A DNA stretch of 64,000 nucleotides from Ichthyophthirius multifiliis (lineage: Eukaryota; Ciliophora; Oligohymenophorea; Hymenostomatida): positions 62,001-126,000 of the forward strand of contig NW_004086143.1 in assembly GCF_000220395.1 (NCBI RefSeq), read 5' to 3'. Shown here one piece after another: positions 39,454-53,025 of the stretch. Position 1 is the stretch's first letter. Every line of letters starts with the position of its first letter. A model generated the notes under the pieces. That model saw nothing but the letters and a program-made list of their open reading frames with translations. It was not told the DNA's origin and ran no database searches. The translations under genes were made by a program, and so were the position numbers.

Positions 39454-40011
39454 TCAATTCTTATGTTACTTCTTACTATTTGAGCTTGCTCCTTTTTTTT
39501 TAAAAAAATAAATAAAAAAATAAGAATTATTAAAATATAGTTTATATAAATATTTTTATATGTAAACCTACCATCATCTATAAGGATATTAGAATTTTTA
39601 TGAAAACAATGTATTAAAAAAAAAGTATTAAATAAATATATTATATATACCTTCATCTTCTATATATATATTTTTTAAAAAGATATTAATATAAAAAAGT
39701 TTATTATAAATTTGATTTACCTTGACTATCATCAGTACCTAAGCAACTTGGATTCAAAACAAAATTAGAACTTAATGATAAAGAAATTAAAAGTGCATTA
39801 ATAGTTTATTATTTAATACTTATATCTTTAAGGCTACTATAAATTAATTTTTTTTATATAAAATAATATTTTCTTACTTCTATAAACCAATTTAAGTATT
39901 TTATTTAAGATATTATGTAGTAAAATGTTTCTATACTTATTAAAAGTTGAACTTTTATTTATTTATGTTTGCATAATTTTTTGCAAACTTAATGCTATTT
40001 TTGAAAAACAT
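39454..40011 (-). CDS. Small protein with two micro-exons and a presequence-like N-terminus
   Basis: Five exons: 39878-40011, 39721-39836, 39651-39659 (9 nt), 39572-39577 (6 nt) and 39454-39491. Introns are 41, 61, 73 and 80 nt. The product is 100 aa. The N-terminus MFFKNSIKFAKNYANINKQK is basic, aromatic and without acids, like a mitochondrial targeting peptide. The middle is hydrophobic and Ser-rich. The micro-exons encode the acidic run QEDEDDG. The C-terminus is SSNSKKQHKN, then TGA. Every junction has GT-AG and the sum is exactly 101 codons. The family is unknown. Without the micro-exons the acidic run would be lost but the frame kept. Confidence 0.6.
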
Positions 40012-40285
40012 TTTTTTTTATTTTTATTTTTTTTAATTATAAAAATATCTTATTTTTTGAAAAAAAATTAATTTTTAAATATTAATAAAACTTTTTTAGG
40101 CATTTTTTAATATTTTTAACTTATTTTTTCTTTATTTATTATTAAATATATTTGTTTTATCTTTTATATGTAATATATTTTTCAATAACTATGTTTATAT
40201 TTTAATTATATAAATATAAAAATTAAATTTAAATAAATAAGAATATAAAATTAATTATTATCATATAAAAAAAAAATAGTTTAGA

Positions 40286-40845
40286 ATGTCCATATTAGAT
40301 TAGTTTAACAATTATAATGATGTTTAATTTGAAAATGTTTAATTAAGTTAATAAGATCTTCAAAAGAAAAAAATATATTTGTTTTAATTACCATCAAATG
40401 TAATAAATTTAAATAAAATTAAAAAGTATTATAGTATTAATATACTATTTAGATGGATCCAAAAGTTTTAAACGGATTAAAAATTAATTTATAAGATGAT
40501 GAAAAATAAGATTTTTAATTAAATGGTCCTGAAAGTCTTGTAATATAAAAATTCGATAAAGTAACCTAAAAATACATGAAGAAATAAATATTACCTTTAA
40601 TACCAGAATAAAAATCAAATGAACTTAATATTAGTATTTTTAATATTTTAGATTAATTAAATATTTTTTTTTATTAAACAGATAAAAAAATTTAAGGATT
40701 TTATAAGGTTTATTAGAAAATAAATTTTCCAAAAATTTCTAAGAAAGCAATAACAAAAAATAAACTTGTAAATAAAATTTATTTATATTAATTAATTAAT
40801 AAAATAATAATAGATAAGCTTAAAAAATTAAAATATAAAATATGA
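40286..40845 (+). CDS. Unrecognised 168-aa protein
   Basis: Two exons (intron 40400-40452). ATG 40286 gives MSILDQFNNYNDVQFENV. Exon 2 includes LNGLKINLQDDEKQDF, LNGPESLVIQKFDKV and LPLIPEQKSNELNISIF, and ends in a Lys-rich helix before TGA. Composition is protein-like and there is no TGA in 131 codons of exon 2. No motif is recognised; no signal peptide or clear membrane segment. Confidence 0.55.
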
Positions 40846-41270
40846 AGAAGATATATAATGATTGTAATAAAATTCGTTTTATTATAATATTTTTATTTTA
40901 TTTTTATAAAAAAAAAAATTAATAAATATAATATTGTTTTTTATATTTCTAAAATCTAAAAATATTCATTATTTTATTATTGTACAGTTTTTAAAATTAT
41001 AAAAAGTTGATTAATATATATTATAAATATTTTATAATCTCAATTAAAAATTCATTTCAAAAAAATCAATTAAGTAAACTAACAAATAAAATTTAAAAAC
41101 ACAATTAGTTTTTTTTTTTAATTTTAAGATTTTATTTTTAAAATAAAGAAGAGGTAAAATAAATTTAAATTTTTTTTTTTTATTTTATTTTTTTAAAAAA
41201 AAAGAATATTTTATTTATTAAAAAATAAATAATAAAAAAAATATCTGCTTACTTAAACTATAAATACAGA

Positions 41271-42038
41271 ATGAAATTAATATTATTGATTTTTCTTTTA
41301 TTAATCATTAATTCTTTGTGTATATTAAATTATAAAGTTCCTTTAAATTTTAGCTAATAAGTTCTAAATTTCTTAAATAAATATGAATCAAATGAAGTGT
41401 CTAAAAAAGATTTTATTTCTTTTGTTTCTCCAATACTTAGAGCTTCTGTTGTATGATTAAAATAAAAAAATATATTTAAAAAAAAAAAATAATAATAATA
41501 AAGGAAACATATGATAGAGAATTAATGTCTTATATATCAAGAAATTATTTCAATTAATCAATTAGTTTAACAGTATTAAAAATAAAATAAAAAACGTATA
41601 TAAAAAAATTAATATTTATTACAAAAAAAGATAAAAAAAGAATAATTATTAGAATTATCATAAGCAGAAAAGTTAGAAAATCATATAAATGATTTTTCTA
41701 TGAAAATGTATAAGCATCTTATTCAGCTTTATGGTAAATTTAAAAACGAAAAAATAAATCTTATATTTTCTTATTGAGATTTGGAAAACGATATCGATGA
41801 AAATGATTTCAATAGAATGATTTAAGATCCAGAGTTATATGGAATGGTTTGGGAAGATTTTTTAATAATGACAGAAAATATTGAAGAATTATTAATAGAA
41901 ACTGAATATGATTAAAAAGATATTGATAGATCTGTTAATGAATTAAAAGAAACTTGGGACTAATGGTTATAAGATTAAGCTCAACTAAATAAATCTGTTT
42001 TTGAAGATAGTGAATAATAAATTAAGACAGAACTTTGA
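41271..42038 (+). CDS. Secreted or luminal acidic helical protein
   Basis: Four exons (introns 41451-41503, 41573-41630 and 41734-41778), 203 aa. The N-terminus MKLILLIFLLLIINSLC is a textbook signal peptide with a cleavable small/polar end. The mature part is helical and acidic, with LENDIDENDFNRMI, YGMVWEDFL and ELKETWDQWLQDQAQL. An apparent in-frame TGA at 41775 is inside the third intron, whose GT-AG ends restore the frame. Family unknown; secretion or ER/vacuole residence is inference from the signal peptide. Confidence 0.7.
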
Positions 42039-42500
42039 AATTATTTATAAATAATAAATATTTAATTTAATAAAATAATAATTATTTGATATATTATACA
42101 TATTAATACAATATATATTTATTAAATATTTTTATTGTATATTATTATTATATTTTATTATATAAATTTTATTCTAATATAATATATTTAAACTTTAATA
42201 TTTAACATATTTAATCTAGTTTAAAATTCAATTACATTCATTTTAACTATTATATAATATAATATAGTATTATTGATCATTTTTATTTAAATTGAGATAA
42301 TAAATAAATAATTAATCTTTTTTTTTAACTTTTAAAGATTATATTATTAATTATATAATGTTAAAATAATCCATTAAAAAAAGATATAACTAAAGCTTAA
42401 TTTTAATAAAAGTATATTTTTATTTATTGTAATATACTATTATAAAAATTATTATCTTATTACAATAATAATATGTATATATTTATATTAATTCTTTAAT
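42039..42500. other. Short AT-rich spacer between convergent genes
   Basis: No coding signal. Confidence 0.5.
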
Positions 42501-42803
42501 TCACTCTTTTGTTTTTAATATTGGCTATATAATAGGATACATTTAATGCATATACGCAGAAATCCACATTATCCACATGCATATAATTGATAATATTACT
42601 GAAAAAACTGCTATGCTATTATATTTTTAAAATATATATATTAAATATAAAACTAATAATTGATTATTTTTTTAAGGAAACCATATGTTTGATCTTCTTG
42701 CACTTTAATCTTTAGTTCGGAAATTCACATAAAAAGCAAAAAATATACTAAGTATAAATCCCAAACCAATATAAATTAATGTTCCTAATAAAATATCACC
42801 CAT
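42501..42803 (-). CDS. V-ATPase subunit e (Vo sector)
   Basis: Two exons (intron 42616-42681), 78 aa, the family length (about 80). Helix 1 is LLGTLIYIGLGFILSIFFAF. Helix 2 is FSVILSIICMWIMWISAY, followed by MHQMYPIIQP, matching the conserved C-x-W-L-M-W...Y-x-x-Q-L-x-P of ATP6V0E/Vma9. This small membrane subunit belongs to the proton-translocating Vo sector of the vacuolar ATPase. The Met start is the only one upstream of helix 1. Confidence 0.93.
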
Positions 42804-43540
42804 TTATAATGTTTTTTTATATTTAAATTTCTCTTTATTTATTGTTTAATAGTTTGTATTTTTTTATTATTATTAATTATAATAATCTTTTAAATTAAAA
42901 TTTATATAAATTTTTAATGATCTATTAATATATTTTAGAAGAATATAAATAAATTATAATATTATAAGTTTAAATTCAGATTTATGTAATATATTTTAGA
43001 TATATTTATTATATGTAATTGTGATAAACCTATTATTATTTAAAATAAGATTTTTTTCGGATATAAAACCAAATAAATTATTTTTTTATTTGATATCGGT
43101 AATAATTTTGTTTATTAATTTTTAAATATATAATAGCATTAATTACTTTAAAAATACAAATAAAGTAGAGTTTATTAAATATTAAATTTTTTTTTCAATA
43201 TTATTTAAATATATAGTTTTTCATATTCCCACATCAGTAGTGATTAATAGTGCATTTTTTAACTTTTTTTTTCATTTTATTCTAAACAAATTATTTATAC
43301 TTTAAAATTAAATTTTTGCTAAACATTTAATTTTTATTTTTCAATTTTAAAAAATTTCGAATATATCAATTTTTTTTAAATAATATTTTCTTTTTTTTAA
43401 TACTAAGCACAAAAAAATTACTTCATTATGTTTAAAAAATTATTTATATAAAAGGCAAAAATACCAAAAAAAATAAAGATTTTGAAACAAATATTAAAAA
43501 ATATATTATATTTAAATAAATTTAAGAAAAATAAAAAAAA
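42804..43540. other. Divergent intergenic region
   Basis: AT-rich spacer between the V-ATPase gene (-) and the kinase gene (+); no coding signal. Confidence 0.5.
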
Positions 43541-46500
43541 ATGATTTCAAGAGTGTAACACGAAAAACCAAAAAAAGTAGGAATATATCAAACCGGAGAT
43601 ATGATAGGAAAAGGAGCAATAGGAACAGTATATAAAGGATTAAATATTGAAACAGGTTAGACAGTAGCAATAAAACTAGTATCTTCATTAAACATAAAAG
43701 AAGAGCAAAGAAAATCAATTACTGGTGAAATGAAACTATTAAAAAAATTAAAACATGAAAACATTGTTAAATACATAGACTTTGTATAAACAGAATTTCA
43801 TTATGCAATAGTATTAGAATATGTAGAATCAGGATCACTATATACCATAATAAAAAAATTTGGTCCTTTTTAGGAATCTTTAGTTGCAATATATATAAAA
43901 TAAGTAAATATTTTTCTAATAAATAAATTTTATATTTATAATTATTTATTTTTTTTAAAAAAAAGGTCTTAAAAGGTTTAGAATATTTACATTCATAAGG
44001 GATAGTACATAGAGATATAAAGGGGGCAAATATACTAACAACAAAAGATGGAGTTATAAAATTAACTGATTTTGGTGTTGCTACTCATTTAGCTGATGAT
44101 GAAAAAAATCAAAAATTTGTAGGAACTCCTTATTGGATGGCTCCAGAAGCAATTGATATAGGTATTTTTCATAAAAATTAGAAATAAAAATAGCAAATTA
44201 TTAAAAGGAGGGCATATTACTACTAGTTGTGATATATGGTCTTTAGGATGTACAATAATTGAATTACTAACTGGAAATCCTCCTTATAGTGACTTATGAT
44301 AATATCCAGCATTGTTTAGAATGGTTGAAGATTAACATCCCCCTCTCCCCGAAGATATATCGTAGGAATGTACTGATTTTTTATTAAAATGTTTTGAAAA
44401 AGAGCCTAGTTAAAGAATAGATGCTAAAGGCTGTTTAAAACATGAATGGTTGAATAGCAAAAAAAAACTTATAATTTCAGAAAACAATGAATTACCAGAA
44501 GAAGTTCATAATACGATTCGCAAACATATAAATGAATAATAAGAAAATAATAATAATTTGGTAATTTTAAATAAGGACTGTGAAGAGAGATAAAATTCTA
44601 TGAAACTAATTGGTTTGAACTTAAAAGATGATAAAAAATTCAATAATAATTAAGGTTTTTTAAACTCTTATGATGATGGATTATTTATTTCTTCGATTAT
44701 TGAAAACAATAAATAATTCGATTCTTTACGACATCTAAACTTTTAGAAAAAACATAATACTATAAATAATAAAAAAGAATAAAAAGTATATATATATATA
44801 TATTAAATATATAATTATATTTTTTTTTGTTATAAGATGTTTCAAGATACATAAGAAATTGTAAATAGTTTATAAAAAACAAAAGATCCGAAAAAAGTGG
44901 AAGAATATATGAATTATTTAAGTGATATAATGAATAGATATCCAAAAGCTAAAAAATTTTTCATTCAATAATGTGGATTGATACTTTTTATTGATTTGTT
45001 AGATAAATTTAATTAGAATAATTCAATTATTTTATCAGTTTTATGCTTCCTTAATCAAGTAATAGAAAATGATTGTTTCAATTTAGAAACTGCATGTCTT
45101 TTTGGTATTTTATTTAATTAACAAATATAATAAACCAAATAAAAGGTGTTGTACCTTATATTCTTAAATATACAAATGATTTTTATCCTTTCGAAATCAG
45201 ATGTGAAGTTGCTAGTTTTATAGGATAGCTTGCAATATATAAGCCTACTTTATAAATATTTTTAGCTTGTGGCGGATGTTAATCATTAGTTGATATGTTA
45301 GATATAGATTTTTAAAAAAATAAGGATATTGTTTAGATTGGGTATATAATTTATTTATTATATAAAATATGATTTATTTTTTATTATTTTTAAATATAAA
45401 AAAATTTAAAGAATAGATGTAATATTAGTTGTTTTAGATTTAAAATACCTAAGTAGTTAAAATATATGTAGAATATTAAATAAATATGATACATGTGCAC
45501 GATTAGTACTTATTTTATAAGGACTTTTTAACGAATATTTTCTATCGAATTTTTAAATGCATAATAAATATATTTTAAGAATTTTAGAAATAATTGTAAT
45601 GTTTGCGGAATGTGAAGACAAATAAATATATTTCAATTTATGTTAAGATGAAATATTACATATATTTCTTGAGATTTTAGATGTAGAAGGTCTTCCTTTT
45701 ATAATTCTATAAAAAGTAATAAGTATTTTTCGGTTTTTATGTAATGAACATTCGTTATTAAATAAATTGGAAAACTTTGGACTAATAAAAAAAGTACTGG
45801 GTCTTTTGGAAGATGAAAATAAAAAAGCGGAATGTTTAAATGATAAATATTTCCAGGATTTATTAAAAATAATTAATTATTTCCAGAATTTGAGTCACCC
45901 GAGATAAGAGTATTTAGCTTTATAAGGCGCAATTCCAATTTTAATAAGCATAGGAAGTAATAATTAAATGGAAATAAATTTGAAAAAAATTGCAATGTTG
46001 ATTTTATGTCATTTTGTAAAGACTTCAAAATTGACAAGAAAAATGTTGATTGAATTTGGAGGACCTGGTATTTTCTTAAAACTTATAAATTTAGAAAATA
46101 ATAAAATGTTCATTTTTAAAATTATTGATACTTTGGCTTCTTGGCTAGAGTTCGATTTAGAATTATTAGAAGAGTTTTTTTTAGAAAATATTCAATGTTT
46201 TTTGCCTAAAAACGAAAATTTAATTTAAATTATTCCTATTATTGGTAGAATTATTAGCCTTTCAGATAAAATTGGATAATGTATTGTGGAATAAGATTTG
46301 TTTGTCTTTTAGTTATGTAGTCTTTTAGTTGATTTTGATGAAAATTCGAAAATGTAAAACACGCCTCAAATTAAAATGAAAATTTTAGAAATCTTCTTTT
46401 GTATTTTAATTAAAAGCGATAGCATATAAATTTCGTATATTTATGATAAATATGAATTAGGAAAAAAATTAGCCCTTATTATTGAAAAATCAAAAGAATA

Positions 46501-46636
46501 AGGAGTAATTATTTTAGAGGAAATTTCTTAAAATTTAGTTAATATATGTGAAGATGCTAAAAAAAAAGTTATATAGAAAAATCAGAAAAATTTCAAATAA
46601 TAATAATAATAATAAAATTTGTTTTTAAAAAAATGA
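43541..46636 (+). CDS. Cdc7/MAP3K-epsilon-type kinase with helical-repeat C-terminus
   Basis: Six exons (introns 43904-43965, 44162-44207, 44786-44836, 45105-45145 and 45342-45411), about 941 codons. Kinase motifs: [54 protein letters not shown] and HEWL. The GANIL and YWMAPE forms are STE-group, and the subdomain X segment ([17 protein letters not shown]) matches plant MAP3K-epsilon and yeast Cdc7, regulators of cytokinesis. The C-terminal 500 residues are armadillo/HEAT-like, including CGGCQSLVDML, as in those kinases. In-frame TGA at 44297-44299 (codon 217) replaces what is Gln in relatives. The end is six TAA (Gln), then NLFLKK and TGA. Confidence 0.82.
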
Positions 46637-47183
46637 TCATTTTCTTCTTTTTTTAATTTATCTTATTTATATAGAAAAAAATCATATTTATACTTGTTTT
46701 ATATTTTATAGTTATTTAGTTTTATAAATATATTTAATTTACTATATAAATTATTATATTTAATATAAATTGCTATTATGTCTATATATTATTTTTTTGT
46801 GAAGTTTTATTTTTTTTATTAAAAATATTAGTTTATATGATTTTATTTTATTTTAAAAATTCAACATAAAAAAAAAGGCGGATTATCTATCTATTTTTTA
46901 AGCGGCTTTTTTTTATGGTTGACTAAATTTATAAGAAGAAATTATAAAATAAAAAAAAATATGGACAAAAAGTATAATACATTATTTAAATTTCCTCCTA
47001 TTTTTAAATAAAAATATATTGTTTCTTCCTATTTTAAAAATAAAAATAAATACTATTAAAAAAAATTATTTTTAAAAAATATTTTTAAATTATTTTTTAA
47101 AAAATAATATATATATATATATATATATATCTATATATTAATTAAATTTCAACAATCAAAAGTAAAAGTAAAATAAATAAAAT
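46637..47183. other. AT-rich intergenic DNA
   Basis: No gene seen. Short (AT)n run at 47108-47130. Confidence 0.5.
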
Positions 47184-50100
47184 ATGGCTAAAAAAACAAT
47201 AGCATAAGATGATATCAAAGTATTTTTTTAATATAAACAAATTAATAACTAAAAAAAAAAAAAAGAACTACAAATTAAAGGAAGGAGATTATTCAATAAA
47301 CATAAAAGTAATAGAAGCTACTGACTTAATTCCAAAGTAAAATATATAATTGAATAAAAAAGATTCTTAAACATAAAAAAATAGAAATAAGGGTTTATTA
47401 GGAATAACTGAAGCACAAATATGTTCATCTTAAGTAACAGTAGAAGTAATGGACAAAAAAAAAACAACAAAAATTATAAAAGAATAATCAAGTCCTGTTT
47501 ATAATTAAGGATGGACATTTTTTTTTAAGAATTTAAAATTAGAATAACTATAAGATGTATCTATAAAATTTACTGTTTTTGATAAATCAACTTTTAGTTC
47601 TAGTATTATAGGAAGTTATGAAGTTGACTTAACTTCTGTTTATTTTTAACCTATGCACGAATATTATCATACTTGGCTTACTTTAACTGACCCAACTGAT
47701 GAAGTAGAAGGCCCTACTGGTTATATTTTTGTAAATATTACAGTTTTGGGACCTGATGATTCGGCAGCAGTTCATGATATTTCTGATGCAAAAAAACCTG
47801 TATTAATTTTTTTTAATTTCTTTATAAATCAAAAATAATAAACAATATATTTAAAAAAAGACTGCAGGTAAAGAAAATGCTTTAGTTCCTTAAAAAATAA
47901 ACTAATAAGGACATGAAATATTAGTAAAAAAAATATATATAAAAAGCTTTATATTTAAAATTAATAATATAGATAAATATTTACAGAGCAGAAAATCTAC
48001 CTTGTTTAGATATAGCATAAAATTCGTATATAGTTTAATTTATTTTTAATTAATTATAAAATAAAAAAGAATCGATGCTTATATAGTTGCAAAATTTGGG
48101 AGTATAATAAAAAAAACAAAAGTAGTATAATCTAGAAATCCTGAATGGAATTAATGTATTTAACTAGCATGTATGTTACCATGTTAAACAAAATAAATAA
48201 CAATAAGCGTTTATGATAGAGATATAGGAAGTAAAATAAAATATATGAATTAAAAAATATTTTTTAAAAAAAGGCGAAGATGATTTAGTTGGTTAATTTA
48301 AAATAGATTTTAATAAAATACAAGGAAAAAAACCGATTCCATAATGGCAAAATCTTTATGGAGCCCCAGTTTGTGCTTCAGGACAACACGCAGATTTAAT
48401 GAATTTCTATGGAAGTACTTTAGGATCTCATTATAGAGGTCGTCTTTTATATTCTGTAACTAGTTATAATAAAAATAATCCAAAAACAATATTAAGAAAC
48501 CTTAATTTTTCTTTTCCAGATAATCCTATTCCTTAAACTACTATTCGTACATATATTTTATGGATAGATATTCTAGAAGGAAATGAAATTCCTGAAAAAA
48601 AAAACAATGAATTTTTTATACACGTTAGCATGGGTCCATATATGGTAAATTATTATATTTAAAAATAGAATATTTAAAAAAAAATAAAGTCATATTCAAA
48701 TAAATCTATTAATTATTAAGGGTAAGTAAATTGGAATTAATCATTAAAAGAAAGAAAGGTAATATTTCCAGAAGACATTGAATAAATTCCTGATTTAATA
48801 TTTTATGTAGCCGATGATAATTCGGAAGATTCCCGAATATGCTATAACAGATTAAAAGCAAGTAAAATATTGAATACTAATCCTGATTTTAATCCCAAAA
48901 CGGATCATTAGACCTTCCTTTTGGAATTAAAAGAAGATCGTTCTTTGGATTTGGTAAAGGACGATGAGTTTCCAGGTTTTTTGACTGTAAGAGTTTCTTT
49001 ATTAAAGTTCAGACCTAAAAAAGGCAAAGAAAGAGAATTTCTTTAAGGAAATAGTTTAAAAATGTTAGATTCATATTAATTAAGAGTGTAGCTTTATAAT
49101 GGAAAAGAACTTCCTCCTGCAGATGATACAGGTGGATGTGACCCTTTTGTAAAAGTGAAATGTTCAGGAAAATCTGGTTGGTCAAAAGTCAAATAAAGAA
49201 CGTTAAATCCAGGCTGGTATTAAAGTATTAATATTGAAGGCGTTTAATTACCCTCTATTTAGGAATTCATGGAAAGTAAAATGCCTACAAAAGGAATATT
49301 TTTGACATTATATGATTCTGATGACAATTAGAAAGAAAATGGACTAGAAAAACATTTTAAAAGAGCTTTTAATTAATAATTTTAATCTCTTTAATAGAAG
49401 TTTAAGAAATTCTATGGAAAAATTTCAGGAAAAAAAGATGATGAAGAAAATGATGATGATAATACTAGTTTAAATGATAAATAAAAGAAAGACAATAAAT
49501 AGAATAATAATAATTCATAAATCAGTAATTTCTTAGTCTCCTAAAAATAAAATGATGAAGAATTAGATCTCATAACGGAAAATTAAGATTAACTTCTTTT
49601 AGACGATTCCGGTTTATAGATTGCTGATATAAATAAAATTGATAAAGATTTATTAGGAAGAATATGGATTCCTTTAGAACCTACACACGTTAAATTTAAA
49701 TTAATACAAGAATAAGATGAACCAACATAATATGCAGATATTTTATATAGAAGACCTAAATGGTATCCTATAAAATATGATGCTACAGGAGAAGTATAAT
49801 TTATATATAAATGTTTTTTTTTGTTATTATAACAAATATAAAAAAGTATACAGGATAAGTTTTATTAAGTTATGCAATTATTCCAACTGTTTATTAAGAT
49901 AGAATTGCTTCAAAAAGGCTTTTTCCAAGAAGTTAAACTTAGGTTTTAACATTTTTTATTATAGGAGTTAGAGATATTGATTTTGAAGTTATGGGATTTA
50001 CTCCTTAAAAGTTGTAGGCAAGTTTTGATATTTCAGGAGATAATTAACAACAAATTAAAACTGATAAAATGAAAATTAAAGACGATGGTGCTAATGCAAA

Positions 50101-53025
50101 TAAAGCTATTGAAATGGTCCTTTAAGTCCCTAATAATAAATCTTTTGGACCTATAATTGATGTTTTCTTGTGGGATGGTACTGATGGAAATGAAGAGGAA
50201 TTTTTGGGTTATAGTTCCATTAAATTTAATGATTTTAGAAGTAAAAAATCCGATGCTGGATAAGAAAAAGAAATAGATTCGGAAGATACTGTAAAAAAAC
50301 ATACATATATTTTTTTCTTTTTTAACAAAAAAATATTTTATTAATAAAAAAAAAAGAGTATTGTTGATGTTTTAAAATAATAATTTGAATTAGAAGAAAA
50401 AAGACAGAAAGAATTGTTGAATTAATAATAAGAAAAAGAGCAGAAAAAAAATGAAAAATAATAAAAAGAGGAATATGATGAAGAAATGAAAGCTTATCGA
50501 AAGTTGCTTTTTGTAAAAAAAAAAGATAGGCTTATATAAGCAAATGAAAATGATTTAATGATTTCAAATAATTCATAAAAATATATGGATTTATTAGGAG
50601 ATAAAAGTGAATAGAAAATCAAATAAGAAATAGGCATTTAATCTTTAGAAAATAAATAATATATAAATATGGTAAAAAATAAATAAATTAACTTTGATTA
50701 ATAGTATTTATTATAAAAACATATTACTTTGGGACTCCCTTAATTTGAAAATGAAGACGATGAAAACTAACAGCTTTTAGAAGGAAGACAAGAATTAAAA
50801 GAAGAAGATATTTAAATAGTAAATACAGTAAAATTCAATCCATAAAATATTATTATAAATACGAATCCAGGATCTCATTTCTAAAACAATCAAAATAATA
50901 CTAATATTCCAAAGCATTTTAATCATACAGATATCAATATCGATTAATGTTCAAATAATAAATAGTAGTTTAATATGCCAAGCTAATATGAAGAAGAAAA
51001 TAAAGAATAATAGTCACAAAAATAATTAGTTTAAGATAAATCCACTATGAAAGAGAGAAGAATTTCTTTATTAGAGTAATAAAATAGTATAAATAATGAG
51101 AAAACATAAGAAAATGAGAAAAATATAATTTAAGATGAAAAAAATATAGAAATAAATTCTTAAATAAAATAAATGAAAAGATCATAAGAAAAAGATCTAT
51201 CTACTTTCATGCCTAGAGATAGTTTAACTTTTTCCATAAAATCTCATTCTAAAAAAGAATTGACAAAAGAACAAATCGCTTAAGATGGAAAATTAATGCT
51301 TCCAATTATAAAAGAAGATGAAGAATAAGACGAAAATAAACTTTTATAAAAAACTGCTAGAATGTTTAACATTTTTAAAAAGCATAAGCATATGATTATC
51401 TAAGAATATGAAGATTATGATACTGATGAAGATGAAGATCTTGATATTACTCCTGGATGGTAAAAAAATAGGGAGTTTTATCCTTAAGAATTCGAAAAAT
51501 ATTACTTTCCTACTAAAAAACTAAAATGCATTGATATTATGAAAGGTCAATCAAGAGGAGTTAAAAAAGTAATTTTTTGTGTTTTTTTTTATCTTTTTTT
51601 TATAAATAAAGAATATTTTTTCTTTTGATAAACCAAGCATCCCATAAAAGCTAGCAACTTTAAAATGCATTTTTATTGAAAAAAATAAATAAATATAAAC
51701 AAAAATCGAAAATTTAAAATAATTAATGAAAGAAAAAAAATATATATGTCGTGTTTATATTACTAGAGGAAAAAATATAGGAGGTGAAGGTTCGAATTTA
51801 GATACTTATTTGAAATTATAATTAGGATCGTATAAAAAAGACTTAAAAAGTAATTCTTCAAATTAACAAATTTTATATTTATTTTTTTAAAAAAAAGAAA
51901 CTACTCTAAGACCAGAAACATGCAATCCAGATTATTATATATGTGAAGATATAGAATGTACACTTCCAGGAAGTGCAGTCTTGAAAATATAAGTATGGGA
52001 TGATGCTTTTGGAAGAGACTAATTGGTAGGGTAAACATAAATAGATATGGAAAATAGAATATTTACTGCCAAATGGGTAAAACTTGACAGAAAACCATTT
52101 GAAAATAGAAATTTATATCCAGAAAATGAAACTTTATCAATAGGATAATTAGAAATTTGGGTAGAACTGATTCCCTTTAGGTTTTTAAAGGATTATTTAC
52201 CAGAAAAAATAGCTCCTCCCCCTAAATATGAAATGGAGCTAAGAGTTATTGTTTGGGAAACTAAAGATTGTGTATTTAAAGATGAAGCTGAACAATGTAA
52301 TGACATATTTGTTAGATGTTTTTTAAAAAACTAACCTGCTAAAGTATAAGAAACTGATGTACACTGGAGATGTAGAGCAAATGGATCTTTTAATTGGCGA
52401 ATGAAATTTAGACAAACTTATCCTTTAACCATTTCAGATTACGGAGGAGATTAATTATAAGTACATTATTTATTTCAGTCAAATAATAAAATTTATTATT
52501 TTATCTAAATAAAACAAGGTACAACTTTTAGATAAAGATTTAGTAGCTTCTAATGATATTATAGGAGAATGTGCAATAAATCTTAACTAACATAAACTAA
52601 TAGATAAATGCGTAAAAAGATAAAAAGCAGTAACAATGTAAATGAAAGAGCTTTCCAAAACAGGTAAAATTGTAGATAAACAATGGTATTAAGTTTATAA
52701 TCCTTTAGTTAGAGACAAAGCGAAAAATCTTATCCCTTAAGGGCAAGTATGCTTAAGCATTGAATTAATCCCTGTTAAAGCTGCCGAAGAAAAAAAGAAC
52801 GGATTAGGTAGAGATGCTCCAAACAATTTCCCGCCTTTACCTGAACCTTCAGGAAGACTTAAATTTGATATATTTCATCCATTTTAATTCTTAAAAGATA
52901 TTATTGGACCTAATCTATATAAAAAATTCTGTGGAATTATAATTTTTGTACTTTGTTTTGGTATTTGTTCTATTGTTGGGTGGATGCTTATTTCATAAAT
53001 TATTGCTATTTCAATTGTTAAATGA
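47184..53025 (+). CDS. Ferlin (multi-C2-domain, tail-anchored)
   Basis: Thirteen exons, 1732 aa, all phases consistent. Introns: 47220-47265, 47337-47384, 47800-47860, 47924-47972, 48026-48069, 48231-48273, 48645-48689, 49794-49846, 50291-50356, 51569-51650, 51850-51897 and 52461-52518. At least five C2 modules are visible. Examples are INIKVIEATDLIP, INIYRAENLP...DAYIVAKFG...NPEWNQ, LQLYNGKELPPADDTGGCDPF, ICRVYITRGKNIGGEG...DTYLKLQLG and LRVIVWETKDCVF. The end is GRLKFDIFHPFQFLKDIIGP followed by one membrane helix, as in all ferlins. A Gln/Glu-rich linker of about 400 residues (exon 10) sits between C2 modules. Ferlins drive Ca2+-dependent membrane fusion; in ciliates roles in exocytosis or phagosomes are inference. 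Confidence 0.93.

Noticed and set aside
41734-41778. In-frame TGA in the secreted protein gene
   Set aside because: It falls inside a 45-nt GT-AG intron that joins both coding parts in phase.
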